Shown piece by piece: positions 27,101-41,670 of a DNA stretch of 64,000 bases. How positions within the stretch are numbered: position 1 is the first letter of the stretch; each line of letters opens with the position of its first letter. Below the pieces are notes generated by a model. It was given only the letters and a program-made list of their open reading frames with translations. It did not search any database and had not been told where the DNA came from. The stretch is from Aptenodytes patagonicus (lineage: Eukaryota > Chordata > Aves > Sphenisciformes > Spheniscidae), in assembly GCF_965638725.1 (NCBI RefSeq), contig NC_134949.1, forward strand, positions 14,506,951-14,570,950, read 5' to 3'. The position numbers were made by a program, and so were the translations under genes.

Positions 27101-30100
27101 GTGACTCAGTTTCTCCATTTGTAAAAACAGATCAGTGACTTGTTTTAAGGAGACAATATTACAAAGGAAATTCTGCCTTTATTTTTTAACTCCATTGATG
27201 TTGATATGTTAAAGTATATTCATAAAAAAATAAATACCCCCCCCAAAACTAACAAAAACTTGAAAGAGGGGAGGTTTGAAATCTAAATTTCTTTTTTTCA
27301 AGAGACATTCCTGATTTACAAACATTGTGTTACAAATGCAGTAATAAGGACTGTAGTTCTAAAACCATTCTGTATCTTCAAGCTTTTCATATCTGAAGGA
27401 AAAATCTGCTTAACTGTCACTCAGACTTTTGGGTGAGCTTTTTTGCCATCTGGGTAATTTCAGAGGGGAAATAACACTGGCTTTTTAGACTATATCTAGG
27501 GAAAGTTTCTCTTAGCACTAAAACTCAGATTACTTTTAGGAGTTGCATTACCTCATATCTCTGGTATAGTCTTAGCACACACAGCTGTTAATATTCTGTT
27601 GGAAAGCAACAAATACAGAAGTCGTTGTCACACTGAAGGCTGTAGTGTCTCTCTAGTCCTGATCTCAGTTTGATTTAAGGACAGTCTTAATTTTGCATGC
27701 GTGCTAATACTAATTTTAGTAAGGACTATTTGTGGGACTTAGTTAAGGAGTGGTGTACGTAACTGTAGAATCGTGGCATTGTTCTAAACAGATTAATGTA
27801 AATTAAGGTTTAATGAAAGTATTTTGCTGTTTTCATGTAAAATTCTAACAAAATTGATGGGAGAGGGTTCTAGATTGGTAAAGATATAGAATAAAACCCA
27901 ATTCAGGCTTCTGGAGAGATCCTAAAGAAGTTCATCTATGTTACTGGCCTTGTGACTTCCATACAAACGAGCATTTGTGAATCTCTCAAAAGCAAATTTT
28001 GTTGGACAGTGTTTTTGGAACAGGTACAGTGTTTAAATGTTTCCACTGTGCAAATAGTAGTTTTGATTTACTGCTAAGAATGAAACTTAAGGCATCTCTG
28101 GGGGGGAAAAAAAGTTTCAGCATATGTAGAATGTGGATTAAGAAAAAAAAAAATACTTTTATTCTTCCGAGTTCTGGATTATTTAAAATATTAATTGTAG
28201 CGGGCTTTTGAATGGTGCAAGATGAATATTTCGAACTACATCAGTGTCAAAATTTTCTTACTAACCAAAGAATCGTACCCACAAAAGTTAACCTAATCTC
28301 TTTGAGGATCCAAAATTCTGCTTATGACCTTCATACTACAAAAAACCCTGCTATAGTTGTGTTCAAAGACAAAACTGTTGTTACTTTTAAGGCATAACAA
28401 ACAAGTTATTTAAAAGAAACCTTGTCAAGGTTTCATATACTTGCTAGGAGATACTGAGATTATTTTTATTTCCTCTTACAAATCTTAATGTGGTATTAAT
28501 GAAATGGGCAAGATTTTAAGTTCTGCTGGTTGTTAGAAAATTTTGATAATTAAGGTTATCTATAAACCTTTGAAGACAGTTTTGTTGTACAAAGTATTTT
28601 TTTAACATGCCTGACTTCAGTGCTTTCTTATCTTTTATTTTTTTAAATTAAAATATTTGGCAAGAACTATGGTAAATCACAGTGTCCACTCAAGTTGTGT
28701 TTCAAAAGTACGAATGAAGATTATATTAAAGTAATGCACAGATTGCATCTAGTGCAAGTAAAATGCGTTTGTTAGTTTTGCATATTTTAAGTAAGAGTGC
28801 TATCTCTCCTTTCATGTGATAGTTCATACACTGCTTAGATGGAGATGCAGTGTTGTAAAACTTAGGTGAGACTTGCAAGGGACCAGTAGTTTTGCAAATC
28901 AGGCTAAGTATGGGAATGCCAAAATAGTATTGATCCTAGTTTTATAATTTATTTTTAAGTTAGCATTTTCGATAGGTGTAGATATTAAAATGTCATAGTG
29001 CAGGCTCAGGTTTAGAAAAGCTTTTTTTTATTCTCATTTGTGGTTGTGTTTTGTGTATTGTTTTATGCCATCATAGTCTAGGTAATCGTTCACTTTTATA
29101 TCTTTATCTCAAAAATAAATTACCGTCAAGTTCAAAGACAAGATGATAAGACTAGATTTTAATGACGTTATTGTACTTTATATTACAACTTAAGAAGGAG
29201 GACCTATAATCTATTGTCCATTGTTGGTTATTTCATCAGTCATAGAAAGTGATGAAATTAATATCCTATATTTACAAAGTGAGAATTTAAAATGTATACA
29301 GGATGGTAGGTTTGGATCTTTTACATTGAGGAGCTCTGAATATTTAAATTGGTTCAGTGTTCATTACTCTTTAACTCTTCTAACTTGACTAGGTCTAAAG
29401 ATACTTTTTTTCTTTAACAGTGGGTGATGCTCTTAACTTGCCTTGAGTAGACAAAAGGAGCTAACTCCTAATTATATGGTTATAATGGGGCTGTGTTTAA
29501 AATCATATCACAAGACGGATGATATTTCAAGTCTAGACAGTTAATCCTGTCTTAACTGTTGGTTGAAAGAAACTTTTCCAATGAGGAATGTTTAAACTGA
29601 AGGTGAAGACCTAAGAATTACAGTAGCTTATTTATAGCTTTTGGGGAAGGTATAGAGAGATAACACCTCTCATTTGGTTTCCAAAACTATCATTCTAGAA
29701 CTGTGAAAGAAATGTGAATACTTTTATATAAAACTGATAAACAATACAGTAGTTATTTTACTGGTTATAAGGATAAGGTTCCTCCCTCAGATGCTTTACC
29801 AAATAATACAGCTAATTGCTCTTTTTTTGCTTAGGGTAGAAACACTTGATGGGAACCTTACTCTTTAATATCATTATGCAGGATTTTTATGAATGACTGT
29901 AGTGGTTTTTTTATAATCATTCTCTGCTGTCTCTTTCCAATCACATCTTCTGTACTGGAAGACAAATAAAAGACAAACTGCATCTTTTTTTCCCCTTCTG
30001 TGTGGCAGTAGTATTGAAAGTTAAAAGCTCTGTTTTGTGCTTCCATTGCTGGGCAGAATGTCTGTCTTGTGTTTATTCTAAGATGATGTATTTCATATCT

Positions 30101-33100
30101 CTGTTACTACAATTTAAAATACATACTGAGATCTCCTTTGAAAACACAAAGGTATAAAGTTACAAATGCATGGAATTTAAATTTCCTAACACAAATCAGT
30201 CAATATAGTTTTACAAGATAATTGCAATTGAAAATAAAATGTTTTTTGTTTTCCTGAAAGTAGGACAGATCTTTTGATCTTAAACTTCCGTATTTTTTTG
30301 GCTGTCCTTGAACATGACATAGTCCCCTCCATCTGTTCCCTCACCCTCTCTTGCCCTCTTCCTCCCAAAATCTTAAAGAACATTGAAATATTGCCAAGTT
30401 GTTACCAAGAAATATAGTCCAGGTTGAACTGTGGTTAAAACTACATGAGTTCTTCTAACTGCTAAGAGTTCTGTTTGAAAGAGTGCAACTTTCTGACTTG
30501 CTTGTGTTTAGATTCCTAGGCACAAGTGTAACAATTAGGTGAATGTCTACAAACTGCTTCCACAAGTAAAAGTAGAAGTGCTTTTGTGCTATTCATGTAA
30601 GTCAAATGCCACTGATAAAACAGGGGAACTAGTTTTTGGAATCCACCTAAGTGGAAACATGTCAGAATAGAAGTTGCTTAGCTGAAATGTCAGACTTCAA
30701 ATAAGTCAAAAGAATTTACTTCTTGTGTAGTATGTATCTAATAATTACAGTAGACTCCCAAGTCTTATTAAGCAGCATAGAAAAAAAAAAACCCATAAAT
30801 GAATTGTTTTATTTGATGTCATGAAGCCAGCAAAATATTTAGATTGTTGAAGGCAATACAAGTATGTGTTTGTAACCACGTTTGCCCCTGCCAAAAAGCC
30901 ACCTTCTTGGGAGGAATATTGGGCCTTAGAATTTAGGTCTTCCAGTGACTGAATCACCATGAGGTATACTGTTACATTTAATAAAAAATGAATATACTTA
31001 GCCCTTACAGTTGTAGACATGACTTAGAGTATTCTTACAGAATGTGGACTGTATGTACTTGCAGAAACACTTTATATTTTGAAATATTTGTCAAGAATAA
31101 TAAGGTAACAGGTGTAAATAATGTTTTCTTGCAGAATAATTGGTTAAGTCACATACAGGCATTTTGTGTAAGTTTAATCAACAGTTATTTACCACTTCGG
31201 TAGATGGAGAAAAATGTTTTCCGTAAAACAGCTGATATGAAGAATAACTTAATGCCAAGATCTTTTTACTGGGAAACTACTTTATTTGTTTTCTTAACCT
31301 TTGAATTTCTATTTAAAGGAATTTTACATCTCTCAGTGATATAGTATAACACACTAATGTTAGGTAGCTAGTATATACTTCTCCAAGCAATAAGCAATAT
31401 TGCTATCAAAAAGTAATTTTTTCTCTTACTCTTCTTCATGTGCTGTACTTGTCTTATACTTTGTAATTCATTGATCTCCAGCTCAAATGATTGATAATGT
31501 TTTAACAGATAGGCCTTTTTGTGTGTGGTTTATTTTAAGAAGTATGGCAGGTATTTAGTAAACTTAAGAGACATAAAGTGATTGGCAGTTAATGTTCAAT
31601 TTTGGGGGTTGATTTCTGTAAATATAAAAACTAAAATCTGTAGGCATGGTATTTTTCTGTATAGCTCTGCTTGCTGCTGCTTTGATAGATTTCTGTTCAA
31701 TAAGCTAATTCTTCTTTCTGTAACTGCATTTACCTTTATTTCCCTTCTACCACTCATTCTTTTTCTCTTCCTAGTCCCATATTTTGTCTAACTTCAACTG
31801 AGAGAAGAAAAGGAGTGAAGAGAGAGAAGAGGTAAGGGGAAGTCTTCCATGTTTTAATGGACTGGCATAAATATTTGAGGAAGACAGGTCGCTTTCCATC
31901 ACTACTTCAGGAATACACAGGAAGAGCACTCTTAGACCAGATAGTAAAGGGAAGATAGCCTACGGCCAGTGGAAACTAACTCTTCTGTATGGCAGAAACT
32001 TTGCTAATTGACAGCCTGATTCTACGTTTATACTTAAAAGGGCAGCTTTCTCTCCACTGACTAGAGTTGGTGTAATGCATGTAATGACCTGTATACTGAA
32101 GAATTGATACTTACCTGATGGAACCCCAAGTTTTTTATGCATGAATCTTGAATACCGTGGAGGAGGTGGGTTATTTTTCTTCTTTGTTCTAGATCCCAAA
32201 CTCAAGACTAATTAATGAAATTTGGCTGTCATTCCAAACATGACTGAGGTCTTTGTTGAATGTAAAGTCCTGTATTTATTGTATCAGGATGTGTATAATA
32301 TGCTAATGAACTCCTTACTTCACCATGCTTGTTCTTACTCTATATTGGCACTGGATTAAAAGCAGAGTAGGAGGAGGAGCCTTACCCTGTAGTAGTTTGG
32401 CTGTAATAGCCATGTTTCTTAAATAAGTTGGTCTCTGTCAGTACAATCAGTAGCTTAAAAAACAAAAATTTGATAGAATTAGGAACTTAGTACCCTTGAG
32501 ATCTCTGAAGCTTAATGAAGATCCAAAAGGGGATGGAAAGAGGCAGCTATGAGCAGTGTCCTGGGAGAAGGAGGGAGAGGAAACATAATGACTTTAGCCA
32601 TCATCTGTCATGTGTGTAACTCAAAACCGGCCATAGGAGGTACTTTTTTTTTTGTCTGGCTGACAGGGCATGTGAGAAGGAGGTGAGGTGGACCTGACTA
32701 CTGACAATGTGTAGATCAGTGTGGATGGCATAGGAGGTTACTGAGGGGCTTGTGAGTGAGGCCAGGACCAGTTGATACGGTGATGAGGAAGATGGGGAGG
32801 AAGATATTGCTGAGAGGGATATAGAGAACATTAGGTTGGTGGGAATGTTTGGGCACAAGCGACAAATATATGGGAAACCAGATTTCTTTTAGAACAAGTT
32901 GTTTCTTCTACGTGATTTGCAGGAGTTGGTCATTAATGGGTCCTAATTTGTATATTGTATTTGAGCGTGCCTACTGTGTTTTATTTTTACCTACTACCCT
33001 TTTTTGTCTCAGCACAAATTTGAAGTAGACTGCTAACTTACCTGTTAGGTTACCATAGAGAGCAGCAGACAGTAGCCAAGGCCTGAATTTGGACTTGTAG

Positions 33101-33410
33101 TTGTTTCTAAGCCTGCATACTTCATACTGCAACTGTAGTGGTGTAACATTTGGTTGGATATCCCTCCTAATCTCTTAGCAAAATCTATACCATGGTGGAG
33201 CATGTTGGGGAAAACAGAGAAAGAACTTCTTTGTGGGTAAGATTAGTCATTTATTCATGTATTTGGCTTTTAGGTCTGATTAAAGATGTGTTGTCTCCTT
33301 AGAAACAGCCAGCAATAAATAAATATTAAGATTACTTTGATGTATGTATTTCTACTACTTATATATGCTGCATATATTTTTTCCAGATGTGTGTCGATGC
33401 ATACGTATAG

Positions 33411-33437
33411 GTATATATACATACGCATGCGCACACA
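33411..33437. repeat. Alternating purine-pyrimidine tract (Z-DNA-prone)
   Basis: Twenty-seven bases alternate purine and pyrimidine without a break, including the segment ACGCATGCGCAC. A similar shorter run precedes it at about 33,398-33,409. Such sequence can adopt left-handed DNA under supercoiling. No function is implied. Confidence 0.6.
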
Positions 33438-36400
33438 GAGTAGTTCGCTATTTGACGGATATCTAGAGTATACCATTAAAATGTCAGTTTCTATCACTAG
33501 TTTTCCAAATAACCTAACTATTGTGTAGAGAAGACGCGAGTGCTCAGAGCAGTAGTAGAAAGTAGAAGTTTAGCAAAACATACAATTTTCTAGTAGAATT
33601 TTCTTAATGTTTTCATCTCTCTTCTCCCTGTAAACCCCCTTCCCCAATTTAAAAAAAAAAAATTAAAAAAAAAAAAAGTTAAAAGATTGTAGGCAGGGAA
33701 GCCAAGTAGGAAAGCTCAGTTTGTTGGCTCTGTGACAGTTCAGGACAGTAGTTTTCACACTGGATTTGTAGGTGCATTTTTACTTAGAAATTTCTCCTGT
33801 ATAGATTGTGCTAGGGCATAGGTGTATCAACTCTTCTTAGGTCCGTTCTTGTGGATTTCTTTGTGGGAAAGGTGGTTCCCATGACCACAGGTTAAAATTG
33901 TTGGCCTGTAAATCTGAAGGAAGGCATGACAAGAATTGCTTTTGCTAATGATTGCAAAACGTGTATATGTATATGATGTAAACGGGGGAGGGAAGAGGAG
34001 AATGTTTAGTTTGCATGCTCAATAAAAGGCAGCTTATGCGTAGAAGATGTTTTTAAGTGTTTGTCCTCTAAATTCTGTTTTTCCCTTTTTCCAGTGTATG
34101 TAGTAGGCTTGATTTGGTGTCTCAATTTTAAGGTACATAACTATGTTCCTGTGTGCTATGTTAAGTACCAGCACTTCAACTACATTTTTATCCACTTCCC
34201 CTTATAAAGAAAGCATTTTTAAGGGCAAGGAAGGCACCAGCACACTTTGTAGACTATTTTTCCTGGTGCGGTAAGAAAATCAAACAGAATACTACGTTTT
34301 GGTCACTTGCCTCTATTACCTGAGATGACTTGTATAAACAACTAACACCAAGATCAGCAGGAGTCAGCAGAGGTCTGAAAGCAGTAGTACGATCTTGGAA
34401 ATCTTTGCATCTTGCCCGAAAGACCCTGTTGAGATGGGAAACTGTAGTTGGTTTCAGAGTGATCGTGTGTAACTGTGGAGCCAACGTGGACCCACAGTAG
34501 CATGAATTCTCTACTGGGAGCAAATGGAAGTTGGAGTTTTGGTTTGGGCTTAGTGTTGTATGAGTACAGGTAGATTGCTTTTATGTTCAAATTGACTTGG
34601 AAGTTACAACCAGATTAGCATCATGTGCTGGTTGAACTGAAAGGTCTTGCTTGACTCAAGACTGTCATGCAACTAGTTTGTGTATTTTATGTCTGAATCA
34701 TTTTTATCTGGAAATCGGATAACTCTTCTTTACCTTTCCTCTTCATCCTTGGTCCATGCATGAGTGGAAAATTGACTGTACAGATCACTTTGTTTCAGCA
34801 GTTTCATCTGTTCAGCTTCAAGTTAATTCCCTTAGATCTGTACACATCCCCTAAAAATGAATCTTTATGTAGCCTGTGTGTATTCTGATACTTAAATACT
34901 GCTCCAGGAAATTGTTACTAATTTTTTGCCTGTATTTAAAGGGTGTGAGGCAATGGGTTTACCAGTACTCTTAGTTTAGCAAAAGAGAGCCTCTTCTGTA
35001 CTTGTGCTTAGGGGAAATAAGCTCTGCTTAAACATGGGGAGAACTGCCTGTTTCTGTATAAGTTGGGAAACACAGGCTTTAACTTTTCAGTTGTTCAGGA
35101 GTGATAATTATTCTCAGATGTTTCAGTTACTCAATTTACTAAATATGGGTAAACTATCACTTTTACCTTTTATGTATGTAACTTTACATACATACTACAA
35201 AATAATTTTGCTTTTAAGGAAAGACAGTTGGCATATGTAGATAGGTTAGAAGGTTTTAATTGGTTTTTTTTTTCCCTCTACTTACGTATATTTTGTATAT
35301 AGACCTTGTGAAGATGCAGAGCAGACATGGTATAGAGATGGTAATTTAGTTAGTATATTATCTTTCTTCAGTGACATTAGTTAAGGACTTTGAGGTAAAG
35401 TTGCATGCATCAGTATAAAATCTAAATATTTATCTTAAACCAGCACTATTTCTTCTCTTGAAATACTCAGCCTAACTATAGGCTAATCTAGTTACAATTA
35501 GATTTTTCTCCCTTAAACTTCTGCTCTGCATTTAGGGAGGCCTTGGTAATTCTCTCTGCAGAGGCATTCTGTGATGAAATCCCCAAGTCTTGAAACATCT
35601 AATCTATGTAACTACTTTTTTTTTTTTTATCTTGTAATTGTCGAGTGGTGGTGACTGATAGAGGCCATTGCTAGAAAAAATTATTGAAGAACTTCAGGTG
35701 TATATTGAAGTCATAAAAACAGGAACAAAAAGACTCTATTTTTGTAATGCCTAGTGGTGTGAGAAACTTTAACTGATTTAGCGATCAACTTACTAAAATT
35801 AGTGTTTTGTGCATGTGGAAAATTCTTAGATTTGAGCTAGGGAATAATTTAATCCTAAGTTTAATTCATGATTTCACTGATGTCCCTTTATAAATTAGAA
35901 AACAAATGTTGTATAGCACCTTGCTTTGAATTCTATTCCTGACTTTTATAGTGGATTTTTTTTCCCCTAACTTCTAAATTCTTTTTGTCTTTAATATCTA
36001 TCACATGACAACAGAATCTGGAAATTGATTTATGGGGAAGGAAAGACAAGGAACAATGACACTGTCTGTGTAAAAAGCTGTCAGATGTACTAAGAAGAAC
36101 AGTAAAACCAGATTTAATTAATTTTTTCCCTCTTTGGTTTTTGTAGTGTTAGGGGTAAATGTGGATTTAAAAAAAAAAACAAAACAAATGAAAAAAAAAC
36201 CCCATCTTGCTGTAATAAGTGTATGATATTATCTTGATATATTAATTAGTCTTTAGGATTTTTTTGTCACAAAGGCAAAGTTGTCACTGGTGCTGCCACC
36301 ACCTCTTTGACTTTTATGAAAAGTTTTGCATCTGTGCACCCAGAGGAGAGCTTTAGTATTCTTACATGTACAGCAAAGATTCTAGCAGGTTGCTTAGTCC

Positions 36401-39400
36401 TATTTCCTCTTCCCTTTCTCTTCTTAAAAAAGGTTAAATGTCTTGCAGAGGTGAGCTACCAATGTAGCATATAACTATGTGAGTTGTACCTTTCCCAGTA
36501 CAGCAAGCACTGTTCCATTTCTTCTGGCTTGAAAAATATGCTTCATGATTAATAAAGGTAAATCAGAGTTCTCTGGTCAGATTTATGTTGTTACTTTCTG
36601 TTTGAATGTAAGTACTGGGAACTCAGTTTCTGAATCAATAAAAGAAAATGCAAGTAAAAGTAGTTAAATGTCTTAAAAAAAAAAAATTTTTCCTACCTTA
36701 GAAAAAAAAACAGAAGAAACAAAAAGAAGCTTAAATGGAAAATGCCATGGAAGAATTTGTCTGGACTCTTGACACTTAGAGGATGATTGATGGCTGGGAT
36801 TATGAAACCTTGTTGGAGTCATCTGGACAGCTTGGCTAGACTTCAAGTTCTTATTTTTCAAGTGTACTTTCTGTCTAGGTGATCTATCATCTGCTTGTTT
36901 CCTGAAACTGTTCTATATAGCTTTTGATGGTCCTACAAAGAAGCAAGTGGAGGGAGGGGGGAAAAAAAGACATGCTCTTAAAGTAGGCCTGGAGTTCCTT
37001 TCTGCCAACATCTGATCATAGCAACTGGATTTTTTTCTGAATGTTTGGACCCTGTAGGATTAGGTTCAAAAATACTGGTGTAATTTCAGGAGATTACCTA
37101 CTTACCTTCTGATTCAAGAGTTGACCCCTCTGTATTTGGGGTTTTTTTTTCCTCCTCCATGTACCAGTGAAAATGTCAAGTTTTTTCTTCTGCTGTCACA
37201 CAATTGATCTTAGAAGGACATGGCAGAAAGGAAACGTGGTCTTCGTTAGACCACAGAATAATGTTGTGTAAGTGGAATACCTCAGGGATAGTAAGTTATT
37301 TTCTGTTGTTTAATGCATAAATGATGTTCTTTATACATCTGTGTGGCTTTGTACAATTTGGAATGTATTGTGCTTTTATACTTCTGTTGTTAGAGCACAA
37401 TTCATTTAAAAAAAATGGTTCTGGTATCATACAAAGTGGATCATGAGACGTATAGTGAGGCTTCAAATATTTTAGACGTGATATGGCTATTAAGTCAAAA
37501 AGCTCCTGTGTATTCTCTAGAGGGAAAAAGAACTGCCATAGAAAATGTGAACCAATGTGAGTGAATGGTAAGGTGTGGTAAGTTTCTTGCAGGAGGCTGA
37601 TCTTGCGCAAGATACATGCTTTAACCAGATTGAACAAAAAGGTTTTTGTTTTTAAAGATGAAAATCGTATTATTAGGGCAAGATAAACTTTTTAACTGCA
37701 ATTAAATAAAAGCAAAATTTCTTCAAATAAGGAATGTGTTTTCATATAATAAAGCTGTGCTGGTAGGGTGATGATGAAGAAAATCTGATGAATCTAAGAA
37801 ATTGGCAAATTCTTTCAACACTTACAGTGTATTTTCACTAAAAGAACAGAGTGGGCCCTGACAAAATTGGAGGTCCTTTACTGTTGAGATTAAGGTATGG
37901 TAGATGAGCTGCTTCGCCCAATAAAGAGCTGATCATTGAACTTTGGACCAGCAGTTTTTATATAGTGCCTTTTAACTATATGACCCTGAATTGACTGGAC
38001 AAACCAGTGTGGTCTTTCTAACTTTCAAATTCACGTACTCCTTGAAGAAAGACTTTCTTAAACAGTAAGCTGTGTATAATCTACTTGGATTGTAGGAAGA
38101 CTTCTTCTCTGACATCCTTCTTTCCACTCCTCCTGGCCAATTACTTAAATAAAATGCACCTATGAAAACAGTTTCTTAGAAGGCCGTGGGTGACAGATTG
38201 TCAGAATTCTGAAAGAATAATGACTTGAAATAGCTGGTACTTGCAGAAATTGGAAAGTACCGTATTATGATAGCAGATAGTATTTTATGGCTCATCTAAA
38301 AATATCAAGCTTCAGAGGATAAGCAATCACTTTTAAGATGGATAAGGAAGAAAGTTCCCCAGTGGTTACATTATTTTCTGTTCTGAACTTTCCAATTTTT
38401 GTAGTATAATCCAATAAAAATACTGGGAATATTTTAGTGTGTCATGGCAATACTTCTGGTTCTGACATGACAGAGAACAATTATTTTCCTTCATCCCAAA
38501 TCTGACATCACTCTGGTGTTCATCATTGGATGGCCTACAAGGTCACAGTTCTGTTAATAAGTGGGCATAGTGTAATGAATTTATCCTGGGTCTCCCCCTG
38601 CCTCAATTATGGGAATTTGTTGAGGATGGCTACTCATAAATAATGAGCTGTGTTTGTTTGAATTAACTTGTCTGTGTAGGTATTGCGAGCTGGTGACTGC
38701 CTCCATTCTTCTGTACTTAACTATAGGCAGAGGAAAAGCATTGTAGGGTTTTGTGTGTGGTGAAGATCTGAAATCTTAAGGTGGTAAAAAATAATGAGGT
38801 AGTATTACAATCATGTTCTGCTTCCTTTTAGATGAAACAGCTTCTGTTTAATGCTGTTTGGCAAAATAAATTTGAGTTCCTCAAGTCTGAGTTTATTCAG
38901 CGTAGACTAGTCTCTTAGAATTTTTGAGTGAATTCTGACTAAGGCTTAAAGATGTATTTCAGTAGCTTGCAGCAGGATAAGAAGTTTATTTTGGCTCTGT
39001 TACACACAGGCCCCCCCCCCCTTTTTTTTTTCCCCTTACAAGAGTGGTGATGTATTTGCTTGGTCAGAGATGATGGCATTAATTGGGGCATGCATTAGCA
39101 ATTAATTTTCTATATATATAGCTCTAAAAACATATACCTAGCGCTCTCTTCTTTTTCTGCATTACTTTAAAAAAAAAAAAAAGCCCCAAATTTCACTTGA
39201 TTCTCAGATTTGGAAACCACATCTCTTCTTTCTGTGTTGACAGTGAAGCTTGCTTGAATATATGGTGATTGGGTAACCTCAGTTGTTTTATGTAAGTTTG
39301 CAGATGTCATAGCCCATGAGGCAGCTGAGGCAGGTTCTTCACTTCCATCAGTCTCCCAGGCATTTTTGCCTACATGAATTTCCAGCTGTTACTCTACCTG

Positions 39401-40303
39401 GTCAGAAGTGTTTAAAGAAAATCCAATTAAGGAAGAAACACACCACCACCAAAAGCAATTTTAAGTGTGAGAAATGTCTATCTGAGTGAAGATCTTGATC
39501 CCAGGCAGTGGTGTCCAGTATGTCTTTTAGACCTACTTTGAAACACACTAAAACTGTTTTTTAGAATTACCTAATAGCAAGCATCAAATAAAATCTCTAT
39601 TATGTTAATGATTTGTTATCATAGGTGAAACTGCAGTTGGTAGTGGAACAACCCTTAACCTGTGATAGCCGATTTACCTGGACTAAAAAAGTTGATTGTT
39701 TCCTTTCGATTATTGGGTAGGAATTAATATACATTTTTTACTCTTTCAGAAGAAGAGAACTAAATGGTAAGCTGATGTTCCCTGTAAATTGTAGATGAAG
39801 CTATTCAAGGCTCTACCCTATGAGTAGAGTAAACTATATGGTGGCAAAATGAGTGCTCACTTAAACTGTAAGAGGGGCTTGGGGTTTCTTTTTTGCCTGC
39901 TACTAAAAATACTCTATACCTGCTTTTGGTTTAAATGTTTTTTCTTGCTGCTTATTCTTGAAAATAATATGTCTTTTCCTTAATTTTATGCATAGCTAGT
40001 GATATAGTTTGCCATTTGTGGTATTTGATAAGAAAATGCTCAGTGTTTAAATGAGAAAAGCAAGATATCCCAATGGCTAGTTGGCCTGATTGCTTTCCAG
40101 TTCACTGTATTTGGTGACTCATGTAATGGGACCAAAATACAACTTCCGCTGTCTCGAGGGAGAATGAACCGTAGAAGGTTTAGGCACTTAAGAGCATGCC
40201 GAGATGTTTGATGTTAATTCTCAGACTTCAGTAGTGAGATAAAATTTAAGAAGTTAGATGAAGACTTGGTGCTAGTTTATAGCTTAGAGTGGCACTCTAT
40301 AGC

Positions 40304-40330
40304 AGTGGCATCTGCCCTGTAGATGCCACT
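40304..40330. repeat. Perfect 10-bp inverted repeat with 7-base loop
   Basis: AGTGGCATCT (40,304-40,313) and AGATGCCACT (40,321-40,330) are exact reverse complements separated by seven bases, inside intron 2. The stem does not extend outward, so it is too short for a microRNA precursor. Confidence 0.7.
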
Positions 40331-41623
40331 TCATCATCCTGAAGATACCGACTTTGTCAATTAAAGGAGCAAATTCAGATTTAAGTCCACAATGCTTTTC
40401 TGAAGTCCTTTTTATAAGTACCCCATTTTTCACTGGAGGCTTGTTAGTTTTTTCTTGGCAATCTAGTGTTTGGCAAGGATGAGTGTATTAAAATATGTTG
40501 ATCTCAAAACTGTTGGGCTTTTGTAGACTTCAGCTAAGATACTACACTTTGTCATATGGGAGGAGTGTATTTATTAGGCACTGTATGTGCTTCGTGGCGA
40601 AGTGGTCTGTGTTCCTGCAATTTTGACATTTTGGAAGGAGTTTGCAATTATTCATTATGCAAGTATTGAAGATGGGGGTATTTTGCTTCAATTACCTAGT
40701 CACTTGTGGAAAACCTTGTCTATACTAGGCTATAAAAATGCATTAGTTTACTAATCTGTGAATAGAGACAGCTGAGGTGCTATGTACATCTCCTCTCCTA
40801 TACTTGGTTGGGTGTTCTGCCCTACTCGGTAAGAGGAGTGGGAGACTAGTAGTAACGGGCATACAGGTAAGATTGTTGTATTCACTTGTGCGAGTCAAGC
40901 AGATTGTAGCTTTGCTCTACGATTAAAAACTACTACTGATTCTTTTTCATTTATTACTTAAAAACCCCCAAAACTTCTGAAAGTGGCACCCGATGGGTAT
41001 AATATCTTCTGATGGTGATCTATTAAAATGAGATGAAAATTGTTTCATATAATTATTGCGAATCATTAGAATGATTTTGGTTTAAAAAAATACTGAATGG
41101 AAGTTATGACATTGTTTCTTTTGACATCCTTAGTTTGTGTTGTGGATATTGAAAGTTGTTTTATTTAAAGTGTAAAACAAAAGTGAACAGTGGTCTCCAA
41201 GAAATACTTAAAAAATTCTGTAACCAGGTTTCTATTGAAAGGTACAGCAGCTGGGCTCTGACAACATAGAGCAGTAAGCAAATGTACTTCACATTCAGTA
41301 AGTCTGCCATAAAGTGAATCTTTGTCACCTCACTGAATGTGATGAATAATTATTACTTTTTTTTACTCACCAATTTAAATGATAATATTTTTGTCAATTT
41401 GTAATATTTTTAAGTTCAGGCCTTAAGATCCTAACACTCTTAAAATAAGTGTATTTGAAGTTAACAACTTTTAAAGAAGATTGAATGTTCTATTTTCCTT
41501 TTGCTTGTGTAAAATAAAACTGAAATCATTGTGACAGATAAAGGTGGGGGGTGTTTTGTTTTGTTTTTTTTTAAATACGTGATGTAAAATAGCCTGGTTT
41601 TAAAATGAACTGACTCAGTCTGC

Positions 41624-41644
41624 TTTTTTTTTTTTTTTTTTTTT
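41624..41644 (+). repeat. 21-base T run forming the polypyrimidine tract of exon 3
   Basis: An uninterrupted T homopolymer lies immediately upstream of AAAACAG, the acceptor of the start-codon exon. It serves as the polypyrimidine tract. Its length is likely to vary between individuals and may be misassembled. Confidence 0.85.
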
Positions 41645-41670
41645 AAAACAGGGGTTGTGGATGCACTTAG

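Larger units (their letters stand above)
24185..41651 (+). other. KMT2E intron 2, about 17.5 kb
   Basis: The intron runs from the GTGAGT donor to the acceptor at 41,650-41,651. The + strand is strongly T>A and G>C: counting 31,501-31,740 gives T 100, A 64, G 47, C 29, typical of an intron transcribed left to right. It contains homopolymers, a short alternating purine-pyrimidine stretch near 33,411 and a 10-base-pair hairpin at 40,304. No additional protein gene is supported. Extra untranslated exons or enhancers could lie here unseen. Confidence 0.75.

Noticed and set aside
33422-33434. NRF1-like ACGCATGCGCA site
   Set aside because: It misses part of the consensus and lies in an intronic alternating tract far from any promoter sign.
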